In this document: piece by piece, positions 33,881-45,105 of the stretch
Layout: each line of letters begins with the position of its first letter
Numbering within the stretch: position 1 is the stretch's first letter
Assembly: GCA_963693315.1 (NCBI GenBank)
Contig: OY856186.1
Span: 230,391,146-230,455,145 of the forward strand
DNA length: 64,000 nucleotides
Direction of reading: 5' to 3'
Source of the DNA: Diogma glabrata
Lineage: Eukaryota; Arthropoda; Insecta; Diptera; Cylindrotomidae
Program-made: the position numbers and the translations under genes
The notes under the pieces: model-generated
Seen by the model: the letters and a program-made list of their open reading frames with translations, nothing else
What the model was told of the DNA's origin: nothing
Database searches by the model: none

Positions 33881-36185
33881 TAAATGGAAAGGTTTTGAGT
33901 AGTTTGCTGAGTGTATCATCTTTTCACTAAATTATGTTAATTTATGATCTGTTATAATTTTCCGGGCAACGTATTGATGTTTCGTGTTAGTTGTGTAATA
34001 AAATTCTAAACAGAGATAAAAAAATACTTGTACTTAAGAAAGAGTTCTGATTGATATACATCGCTGCCCAAAACTAAAAACCATGTCCTCATAAAAGTCT
34101 TTTGCTGAAAACTATATCAAAATCCTTAACCCAGACCGAAGTCTTGATATCTCAGGGCTGTGAGATTTCAGCCCCTCCATGTTTTCACTCCTCATATCTC
34201 AGCTCCAAATACTTCATTCTCCTTTTTAATTTTCATATTTCAATTATTAATGTTCGGTTCCTAAATCACAATTCTCAACTTTAAACTCTCAATTCTCAAA
34301 TCTCAATCCACAAATCACAATCCAATCAAAATAAATTAAAAATAGATCGACGTTGCGGTCGAAATAACCGAAAAATAAAATATTGATCTCTGATATATTA
34401 TATATATTTACAAAACGTAAATACACAAATTGTTGATACTATTCGTCTTACGACTTCATTTCTATTCATTTTTTTTTTGTTTAATTTAATGCTAATTAAA
34501 TCAATTTGTTTCAAACTTCATACCTGTTTGTTGATTAAAATTTAAATACGATCATGATTATGACGAGGAATTCTAATATAAATTGTAATTTTTTATTTAT
34601 GTGGTTGGCGCCTTAGTTTAAATGTTGATGTAAATATTTAATCAATACAAAGAGTTGTTGAGATTTATTTTTATTGAGAGAATGAAATGTTATAATGAAC
34701 TTGTGTTAATTTAATAATCAATAAATCTTTTGTTTTGATGAATGATTTAGTTGTTGTCATACTTCGTCAAAATGCTAATTATAAAGAATATTCAAATCTA
34801 TAAACAATTTCCAATGTTTAGATTTTAGTTTTGAACATCACTTACATTGTGATAGTGCAAAAAGTAGTATATACAACAAATGAGAGAGCATAGTATGTTA
34901 TCTCCCTCAGTAATTTAGCCCTTAGGAAAAATTATGCACTTGTCTCCCTTAGTGTAAATCCATTATTTCTTTATTAGATTTAATTGAATAATTCTGAATT
35001 TATAATTATTTTTTTAATTATTATTTATGGTGGTATGACCATGGTTCTTAAACCATCTTGTAAATAAGTGTAAGTAAGTTGTAAGTATAATTTGAATGAA
35101 TATTTCTTTTGGTTTCAAATAAAAACAAATGAGAAGGTGATATTTGTAATAGCGATACTTGGCGAAGGAGAAAGGAAGAATTGAGAATTTATGTTCAAGT
35201 AATTATAAAAAATGTTCTTCCGAATTTCAAATTTTCCTTTGTTTGCGAAGAATTTTCTTTTTCAAATTTCCGCTTTTTTATAAATAACAATAAAATAAGA
35301 AAACTTTTATTTAACTTTCTTCTGTTTAAATAGGAAAAGTTGAATGATTGTTTTCTGACTGAAACCTTTTTTCTGTTTTTCTTTTTTTTAGTTATTCAAA
35401 GATCATAAAACTTTTTATTTCATTTTTACCTTTTTTATGATGGAATATAATTTTATTACAAATTTGAAAAAAGATTTTATGGACATCTTGATAGGATAAA
35501 GTAGGAAAATATTATGAAATATGTGGAAATAATGGATTAATTTTGTGAAGGGTATTTTTTTGTGTGAAATATCTGAGATTTATTCAATTTTTGGTCAACA
35601 GTTTTAAGGTGAAAAGTGACGATTTAGTTGGATTAGGATAAGTAAGGCTACACGTAAAATATTGACACAAATTAAAATAAACCTTTGTTGCCTCTTTCTC
35701 GTTTGTTGTTTTAAATATTTGTATATCAGGTGACAAATTCCATGTGGTTGTAAACTTAGTCGTATATTTATTTTCGAAGAAATCAAGCGAACGTCAAGCA
35801 ATATATTCCGAAACGATCCTCAATATTCAACATAACATTCGTTCACGCTTTTGAATTATATACATTATGATGTAAAAAAATTCTATAGCAACTTTTTTTC
35901 TATAGCAACTGTTAAAACGTGCTTTTATCAACTAAAATTAGAGGGAAAAGTTGCACTTTACCATCAAGGGTAGATAAAGTAGTACTTTAACACCAAGGGT
36001 AGATAAAGTATTTTGCTGAACAAAAAAAATTGATTTGTTTGTTTATTTATAAAATTCAAAAATTTATCAAAGCCACCTATACTCATTTTTTCGTGAAACT
36101 GTTTTTTCCTGACACTTTTAAATTACATTTATCATTGATTTTTCTTCATTTTTTTGGTCTTCTTGAACAAATGCTATAGAAAAAA
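33881..36185. other. AT-rich sequence, nothing recognised
   Basis: No ORF above 65 codons carries a motif. Around 34160-34300 there are short TCTCA/TCACAAT direct repeats. Confidence 0.4.
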
Positions 36186-36310
36186 ATGTATTCCACACGA
36201 CGATGAAATTTCTTTATCTTCTCGATGCTTATTAGCGTCTCGGCTGACGCCTCGACGCTAAAATCGCTCTCGAAGATAAAGTGCAATTTTATCGTCTTGT
36301 ACAATGCATA
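36186..36310. mobile_element. Snap-back palindromic element 3
   Basis: The left arm ACGACGATGAAATTTCTTTA pairs with the reverse complement of the right arm, AGACGATAAAATTGCACTTT; both continue TATCTTC..GAT..TTAGCGTC. The apex is GCGTCTCGGCTGACGCCTCG. Same design as elements at 12.9, 23.3 and 49.7 kb. Confidence 0.75.
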
Positions 36311-36554
36311 ACTATAATTATTCATGTTTTTTAAATATTGTGTTAAAAATAGTGGAAAAATACCAAATTGAACAAAAAAATTTTTATTTGTTATAATAAA
36401 GCTTGTGTTAATTAAAACAATAAATAAACTAATATTATGCGAAAATTTTATAGGTAAATATTGATAACTTTAATGAAATTTCATCATATTGTTGTATTGA
36501 GAATTTGTGTAAAAATTGACAATTCAGGTTAATGGATAATAATAATTCGTCTAA

Positions 36555-36758
36555 AGCCTCGTTGACACTAAGATAGTTTACAATCTACTATCCAGCGAGT
36601 TTACTAGCAGCTTGTAAACTCGCCTAGTGTAATGATGTTTACAATCTAACTAGCAGATCTACCGAAAAAGTTGATTGGTTGGCTACTTTACAATCTACTC
36701 GCCAGCTTTTAAACTCGCCAACTAGCAGCTTGTAAACAATCTTAGTGTCAACGAGGCT
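36555..36758. mobile_element. MITE, 204 bp, TAA target duplication
   Basis: Terminal inverted repeats AGCCTCGTTGACACTAAGAT / reverse complement of ATCTTAGTGTCAACGAGGCT, continuing into GTTTACAA. TAA flanks both sides (36552-36554 and 36759-36761). A 3-bp TAA/TTA duplication suggests the PIF/Harbinger group. The interior holds several GTAAACTCGCC and CTAGCAGCTTGTAAAC words. Confidence 0.82.
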
Positions 36759-36761
36759 TAA

Positions 36762-37761
36762 AACTTGTTCGGTTGAAACTCGCTGGTATTATTGCATTTA
36801 CGATTATTTTTTATTTTACTTTATACTATTGGGTTTTGTTTTCTTTTTGACTACTTACATACGTTTAGATCAAACCACTTCAACTTAAAGAAAACAAAAA
36901 ATTGATTGTTTTTGTTGACCACTTCCAAAAATAAAAAATTGAAAATTTTTCTTTTATTAAATTAAGAATAAAAAAATTTATGAAGAAAAATAAAAGAAAT
37001 TATTTTTAGATATTAATATTTCATATTTTTGCCAACCACCAACACATTTTGGTTTTTTTTTCGCATTTTCAAATGACAGATGTTTAAAGAATTATAAATA
37101 TTTTTTTTGTATCATTAAATTATTGAAATTATTATTACTTGTTAAGAAAGAATTTAGGTTATTAATCAGAATTTTTTCTACAAAATCATCTAAATTGGTT
37201 TTGATGTTGAGATATTGCTTTTGTTATTAATTGTAATGTACACGGAAAGTAGAAAAAACTCAGTTGCAGTTTTGTTTTCCTGTAGTTGGCTGTAATATTA
37301 ATCCAAAAAAAATCACGGTAATCTTATTTCAATACATACCGTGAAATAAGAATTGTGAAAAAAATTATAGCAATTTTTCATAATTACCTAGCATTCCGTG
37401 TCGTGGGAAGTAACAATCGTTCGTATTAGAATATATTTCTTTATTTCGTTTACTGCACTTTTGTCCCAATTCTCAATTCACAGGGAAATGCTGTAATAGA
37501 CAAAATGGTTACATTTTCCAGTAAATTTAACTTGCCTTGCTTTCGAGAACTTTGGCTCAGCAATCTTGGAAAAGAAACTAGAGGCTCTGAAAATGTTTAA
37601 ATGCTTAGGCAATGCAAACGCCTTCGTGAAGACTCGTATCTATAAGTTTATCACAGTTTCACGGCAATTATAATTAACAACAAGATTTGTTCATGCCTTC
37701 AAATGCATGAATATCTTTAAGTTCCTTTCAAAGGCACGACTGTTATTGTAATAAAAACGAC
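36762..37761. other. AT-rich sequence, nothing recognised
   Basis: No coding or repeat signature apart from general AT richness. Confidence 0.4.
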
Positions 37762-39779
37762 TAGAATTTAGAATTTAAAATTTAGAATTTAGAATTTAGA
37801 ATTTAGCATTTAGAATTTAGAATTTGGAATTAGAATTTAGAATTTAGAATTTAGAATTTAGAATTTAGAATTTAGAATTTAGAATTAAGAATTTAGAATT
37901 TAGAATTAAAATTTAGAATTTAGAATTTAGAATTTAGAATTTAGAATTTAGAGTTTAGAATTTAGAATTTAGAATTTAGAATTTAGAATTTAGAATTTAG
38001 AATTTAGAATTTAGAATTTAGAATTTAGAATTTAGAATTTAGAATTTTGAATTTAGAATTTAGAATTTAGAATTTAGAATTTAGAATTTAGAATTAAGAA
38101 TTTAGAATTTAGAATTGAGAATTTAGAATTTAGAATTTAGAATTTAGAATTTAAAATTTAGAATTTAGAATTTAGAATTTAGAATTTAGAGTTTAGAATT
38201 TAGAATTTAGAATTTAGAATTTAGAATTTAGAATTTAGAATTTAGAATTTAGAATTTAGAATTTAGAATTTAGAATTTAGAATTTAGAATTTAGAATTAA
38301 GAATTTAGAATTTAGAATTTAGAATTTAGAATTTAGAATTTAGAATTTAGAATTTAGAATTTAGAATTTAGAATTTAGAATTTAGAATTGAGAATTTAGA
38401 ATTTAGAATTTAGAATTTAGAATTTAGAATTTAGAATTTAGAATTTAGAATTTAGAATTTAGAATTTAAAATTTAGAATTTAGAATTTAGAATTTAGAAT
38501 TTAGAATTTAGAATTTAGAATTTAGAATTTAAAATTTAGAATTTAGAATTTAGAATTTAGAATTTAGAATTTAGAATTTAGAATTTAGAATTTAGAATTT
38601 AGAATTTAGAATTTAGAATTTAGAATTTAGAATTTAGAAGATAGAATTTAGAAGATAGAATTTAGAATTTAGCATTTAGAATTTAGAATTTAGAATTTAG
38701 AATTTAGAATTTAGAATTTAGAATTTAGAATTTAGAATTTAGAATTTAGAATTGAGAATTGAGAATTTAGAATTTAGAATTTAGAATTTAGAATTTAGAA
38801 TTTAGTCTTTAGAATTTAGAATTTAGAATTTAGAATTTAGAATTTAGAATTTAGAATTTAGAATTTAGAATTTAGAATTTAGAATTTAGAATTTAGAATT
38901 TAGAATTTAGAATTTAGAATTTAGAATTTAAAATTAAGAATTTAGAATTTAGAATTTAGAATTTAGAATTACGAATTTAGAATTTAGAATTTAGAATTTA
39001 GAATTTAGAATTAAGAATTTAGAATTAAGAATTTAGCATTTAGAATTTAGAATTTAGAATTTAGAATTTAGAATTTAGAATTTAGAATTTAGAATTTAGA
39101 ATTTAGAATTTAGAATTTAGAATTAAGAATTTAGAATATAGAATTTAGAATTTAGAATTTAGAATTTAGAATTACGAATTTAGAATTTAGAATTTAGAAT
39201 TTAGAATGCAGAATTTAGAATTTAGAATTTAGAATTTAGAATCTAGAATTTAGAATTAAGAATTTAGAATTTAGAATTTAGAATTTAGAATTTAGAATTT
39301 AGAATTTAGAATTTAGAATTTAGAATTTAGAATTTAGAATTTAGAATTTAGAATTTAGAATTTAGAATTTATAATTTAGAATTTAGAATTTAGAATTTAG
39401 AATTTAGAATTTAGAATTTAGAATTTAGAATTTAGAATTTAGAATTTAGAATTTAGAATTTAGAATTTAGAATTCAGAACTTAGAATTTAGAATTTAGAA
39501 TTTAGAATTTAGAATTTAGAATTTAGGATTTAGAATTTAGAATTTAGAATTTAGAATTTAGAATTTAGAATTTAGAATTTAGAATTTAGAATTTAGAATT
39601 TAGAATTTAGAATTTAGAATTTAGAATTTAGAATTTAGAATTTAGAATTTAGAATTTAGAATTTAGAATTAAGAATATAGGATTTAAAATTTAGAATTTA
39701 GAAACTAGAATTTAGAATTTAGAATTTTATATTTTTGTATTTTTTTAAATATAGAATGTAAAATTTAGAATTTAGAATT
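37762..39779. repeat. Heptamer satellite array, (TTTAGAA)n, about 2.0 kb
   Basis: Roughly 285 units of TTTAGAA, mostly perfect, with scattered single-base variants (TTAAGAA, TTGAGAA, TTTAAAA, TTTAGCA). It ends in a TTTTATATTTTTG break near 39726. The 7-bp unit differs from the insect telomere unit TTAGG. Confidence 0.95.
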
Positions 39780-39834
39780 TCAAATCAAGAGAGTAGCAAG
39801 TAGAAGGGAGGCTTTTAAGTGTAAAATAAGGGAT

Positions 39835-41120
39835 GTGGTATGAAGAATGTACAATGTAGAATAAAAAACGTAGAATGCAAAAAATGTAGAATGAAGAATG
39901 AAGAATAGAAAATGTAGTATATAGTAAGCAGAATTTAGAATGTAAAAAATGGAATGGGGAATGTAGAATATAATAGAATGTAGAATATTAAATGACGAAT
40001 GAGGAATGTAGAATGCAGAATGTAGAATGTAGAATGTAGAGTGTGGCATGTAGAATATAGAATATAGAATATAGAATATAGAATATAGAATATAGAATAT
40101 AGAATATAGAATATAGAATATAGAATATAGAATATAGAATATAGAATATAGAATATAGAATATAGAATATAGAATATAGAATATAGAATATAGAATATAG
40201 AATATAGAATATAGAATATAGAATATAGAATATAGAATATAGAATATAGCATATAGAATATAGAATATAGAATATAGAATATAGAATATAGAATATAGAA
40301 TATAGAATATAGAATATAGAATATAGAATATAGAATATAGAATATAGAATATAGAATATAGAATATAGAATATAGAATATAGAATATAGAATATAGAATA
40401 TAGAATATAGAATATAGAATATAGAATATAGAATATAGAATATAGAATATAGAATATAGAATATAGAATATAGAATATAGAATATAGAATATAGAATATA
40501 GAATATAGAATATAGAATATAGAATATAGAATATAGAATATAGAATATAGAATATAGAATATAGAATATAGAATATAGAATATAGAATATAGAATATAGA
40601 ATATAGAATATAGAATATAGAATATAGAATATAGAATATAGAATATAGAATATAGAATATAGAATATAGAATATAGAATATAGAATATAGAATATAGAAT
40701 ATAGAATATAGAATATAGAATATAGAATATAGAATATAGAATATAAAATATAGAATATAGAATATAGAATATAGAATATAGAATATAGAATATAGAATAT
40801 AGAATATAGAATATAGAATGTAGAATGTAGAATGTAGAATGTAGAATGTAGAATATAGAATATAGAATGTTAAATGTAGAATGTAGCAAGTAGAATGTAA
40901 AATGTAGAATGTAGAATGAGGAATGTGGAATGTAAAATATAGAAGGTAGAGTGTAGAATGTTGAATGTAGAATGTAGAATGTAGCATGCAGAATGCAGAA
41001 TATAGAATGTAGCATGTAGAATGTGGAATGTAGAATGTAAAGTGTAGAATGTAGAATGTAGAATGCAGAATATAGAAGGTAGAGTGTAGAATATAGAATG
41101 TAGAATATAAAATGTGTATG
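39835..41120. repeat. Heptamer satellite array, (TATAGAA)n core with TGTAGAA flanks
   Basis: The core 40051-40818 is about 110 almost perfect TATAGAA units; I see two variant units (near 40249 and 40743). Both flanks (39835-40050 and 40819-41120) are degenerate units mostly of TGTAGAA type. The minus strand has no stop in any frame through the core, because 21 bases (three units) read as a repeating heptapeptide; the long ORFs here are artefacts. Confidence 0.95.
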
Positions 41121-44100
41121 CGATTGTGAATGTAGAATTATTGATGACATCTGAGGATTGACAACCAAGAAAAATAGTTATGAGATTTTACTATCCTTGT
41201 GCACAATTTCACAATTATTAATTCTTTTTGTGTTAAAATCAGTTTGTAATACTCATTTTGTATAAATTACTAAATTGCAAAGCTATTTAGTTTGCATCAT
41301 AAATTCATTATATTTGTTACTTTGTTTTTGGTTTAATGTGCCTCTTGTGGTTGACATTGAATTCAACAGTAAAAAAATTTTATGAACCAAAAGTTATAAA
41401 GCTATCAACATTGTGAATTTTGTTGTTTTTATTTGTATACCAAAATGAATATTTGAAAACTGAAGTTCAGTGAACAATATAACAATATTTCGCATTTCAC
41501 GATGTGTGAACAAGATTCACATCACATTACCCAATTTCTTTTATTCTGTTTACATATAATAAACTTTATAGTTATTAAATAAACATTACACTAACAAGTG
41601 TATTAAATAAAAAATAATAAAACTATACCAATCCACAATAAAACTAACTAATTTTATTACTTTTGTCTACATCTCATATATAGAAAAAAAACAATAAAAC
41701 TGTAATAATGATAATTATAAATTTAAAGAGGTTATAAGTGGAAAACAATAAACATTAATTTGATTTATATTATAATCTAAAAATGAAGTTTATGATTTTA
41801 TTTTTTTGAATAAGTTTTGTTTTGTATTTTTGAATCATTTAATATTTTAATGTCTCAGAAAGTTTTTGATCAAATTCAAATGTGATGTTAAATATATTAA
41901 GCTAAGGACTACTGATGTAAATTAAAAGTATGTGTTTTGTTATTTGGATTTAGAAGCTGTGGAATATGTAACGTGTTCTGTGCTTTAGTTTTAGAAGTAA
42001 AATGAAAGTATTCCTAAAATACGCAAAACAGAGAATTATTTAACCCTGGTGACAGCAAACAGAAACACTACTTTACTTCTATAAAATATTTTTCGATTTA
42101 TGATAATCTTACGGTTAATACACCCTTTTCATAAAAACGTCCTTCACAATTTCCTAATATATAAATTGAAAAAAAGCAAGCAAAGGAAAAATCAACAATA
42201 TCATTTTCCGTACAACAACAAAAATAAAAGATTTACAAATTTAGAAGAAAAATAATTCAGTCATGTGTGTGCTGGCATTTTTATATACGAATTTAATTTA
42301 GTTGAGAATTTCCTTTTTATATAATTTTGTTGTTCTATTCCGTTTGTGTTTGGGTTCGTTTCAGGAAAAAACTTATGCCTATCTTTCTACCTACCATGAC
42401 ATCGTTACTTTATAATATAATTGGTGAAAATAATAACATTTCATTCTAGAATGTTTTTGGCATATTTTCCATAAATGTATTATTATGATTATATTTTCTT
42501 TTGAATAAATTTTCGACTGGTATTTTTATGATAAGGAAATTATATTTATTTCTTTTTTATTGTTACCTAGATTAACTTGACATAATAAAATATTTAAAAA
42601 AAGAAAGAGTTTCACAAACATGACGGCTTGAATATTGTTTACGTTTATCTTGGTTGATTGAAGAGGTGATACTTGTTCTTTTATAATTTAGTTTTCAGTT
42701 CAGTAAACATGACCAGCAGTAATAAACATTTTTTTATTTATTGAATTAACTTCTCAACTTTTATATAATTTTTAACAACTTGTTGATTTGATATTATATT
42801 CAGCTACCAGCTCCCTAATTTTATTAGTCCCTAAAACATCCTGTGCTAATGGTGTGGGTTTTTATCGAGTAAAATACTTTTGATATGTCCTAGAAAAAGA
42901 AGATGGCGAAGAAGAACGAAATAATAGATGTAAATAACAAGGGAAAAATGGGCACACAAAAATTCGGTTGCTTCATTATAGTTTCATTTTGTTTTTTTCT
43001 TTTTGTTGGTTTTCGTGTTCAATATTATTTTCGTTTCTTGTTTTGTTAGCGTGGGAGAAAAGTTATATTTTTTAAACGTCTTTAAGAAGTCTTAAGTATA
43101 TTTTGTTATATTGGATTTAATATGTCGAATTTTTTGTTTCCCGATTTTGAGTGGTTTTTGATATATTGAATTTCTTTAAAAATATCTTAAACTGAAAATT
43201 GTCGTATTTGAGCGTTTGTTCTCGATTGAAAATAAATCGTTGGATATACGATTGGGCAAAAACGAAAGCTATATATGTACATTTTTCTTACATTTGTTAC
43301 GAAACTAGCTCTCCCGAGATTGGGAAGATATTTAATTCGACATTTTTTTGATATGTGGGTCAGTTCCGTGAATTTACTCATGGTTAAAAGTTGCCATTTT
43401 TTTGGTTATAAAAATTTCAACAAAGTGTTGGGAAATTCCAAAATTTACTCTCATCATTAATATCTTAAAATGTATTAGTCAAAACTTATTAGTGAAATTT
43501 ATAAAATCAAATCGTCATTCAAGATAAATTAATAGAATATAAAAAAAATTATTTGTTTGTCTTCATTACAAAAAAATGAGTCTCGTGAATTTACTTTAGA
43601 TTAGTGAAATTTGCTTTGGTTGATATCAATCAAAAAAACTATATTAGAAAAAAGAATTATTATTTGTCTGTGTTGTAAAAGAAATATAAAATTAAATTTC
43701 GAGTTATAGTTTGATTTTTGAATGGAAAAAAAGAAATAATACATTTTTAAATTTAAAAATTGATTAAATGTAATTAGATCAAAGGACCTAGCCTTTGATA
43801 GTTGGTTTTATGTCTTGGGACCATATTCGAAACATGTTCGCACCACGTATCTTTCGATTTATAATGTGGAAATCCAGTTTCAATCCAAAACGTTCCATGT
43901 GTTAGTTCGTGAGAATTTGCATTTCTGAATTTTTTTTTGTTAATTCGATAACGTGCCGGTTTTTAATTGTTTTTTTTTTGTAATATTGATAAATGACGTT
44001 GGAAAATAAAAATAAAGTCAAATATTTTATTATTTTCGTATATCGATGTTGTCTATGATGTAGTAGTTAAATTATACAATACATAAAATTATTAAAAAAG

Positions 44101-44429
44101 TTACAAATCATCAGAAATTGAAATTGTAAATTAAAATTTAAAACGTATAAAGAAACACCGATAGTGTAAATAATTTTTTTAACTACTAACTTGAGAAATC
44201 GTCATTATTTACTCGAATGCCCCAATGAGAAGTAATATTTCTCAAGCTAGGTCAATAATAATAACAAAACATTACCTAGGTTAATAATGACAAATTTTCC
44301 TTTATTTTTAATTGAAATTAACAAAAAAACACAAACAAATAATAATTGCATTCCTTTATTTCGTTTTATTTGTATGAAACTAAACTTCCAGGCTACTTGA
44401 TATTTTAAGATATTTAAAAAATGATATGG

Positions 44430-44433
<4 letters not shown>
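41121..44433. other. AT-rich sequence, nothing recognised
   Basis: 3.3 kb with only short ORFs and no motif. No clear inverted or tandem repeats by eye. Confidence 0.4.
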
Positions 44434-44467
<34 letters not shown>

Positions 44468-44504
44468 CTTTATTCAACAAAATTTTTTTTTTTTTTTTTT
44501 TTTT
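44434..44504. repeat. Two long T runs
   Basis: T runs at about 44434-44467 and 44481-44504, separated by CTTTATTCAACAAAA. They could be A-tails of minus-strand retroelement copies, but no body is recognised next to them. Confidence 0.8.
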
Positions 44505-44582
44505 CAATATTAAATAACATAGTTCCTTATTAAATAAATAAAAATAATTATTATTACTCATAATTATGAGTTCTTAATACTA

Positions 44583-44955
44583 ATTAATATTGATTTATTT
44601 AATTTTATATTGATTTATTTAATTCAACTCATTTAATATATATTAATTAATTTCTTTTTTATACCGTTACGTAGACTGAGACGTCTTTTGCAACTAATGT
44701 GTATGATAAAAATAAAATTTATACAATTTGAAGTTAAAGATAAAAAATTGACTGATAGAATTAAAGAATAATAAACAATACGATCAAATTTATGAGTTAT
44801 TAATTAACAATTAAAATTGATCAATTTAATTTTTAATATTGATTTATTTAATCTATAATATTGATTTATTTAATTCAATTCATTTAACATATATATAATT
44901 ACTGATACAGTTAAAGAATATATATACAATACGATCAAATTTATGGGTTATGCAG
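44583..44955. repeat. Duplicated AT-rich segment
   Basis: AATATTGATTTATTTAAT-type words at 44585-44640 recur at 44836-44893, and CAATACGATCAAATTTATG at 44775 recurs at 44928, so the segment is an imperfect duplication with unequal spacing. Confidence 0.7.
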
Positions 44956-45105
44956 ATATAACATTTTTCTTTCACTTTAGGATAAATTATTATAATTATA
45001 ACTAAGCGCATACAAACATGCTAGGTTAGAGCTTGTGATTGAGGAACATAGTTGACGCAGCGATTCGGAATTAAAAAAAAAAAAAAAAAAAAAAAAACGT
45101 ATATG

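Noticed and set aside
37762..39779. (TTTAGAA)n as a telomere
   Set aside because: The unit is neither TTAGG nor any telomere unit I know, the array is internal, and it carries many variants. A subtelomeric origin is possible but unsupported.
37762..41120. CRISPR-like array
   Set aside because: The units are contiguous 7-mers without spacers, in a eukaryotic context.
39780..41168. Long minus-strand ORFs of 462 and 350 codons with a repeated IFYILYS heptapeptide
   Set aside because: They are translations of the (TATAGAA)n satellite; a 7-bp unit reads as a 7-residue cycle in all frames and happens to contain no stop on that strand. Not a gene.
44247..44561. ORF with long poly-Lys
   Set aside because: Produced by two T runs; no coding character.
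45073..45096. A run next to the CR1/L2-like LINE as its poly(A) tail
   Set aside because: The run is A on the plus strand, while the element reads on the minus strand, so it would be poly(T) in the transcript.
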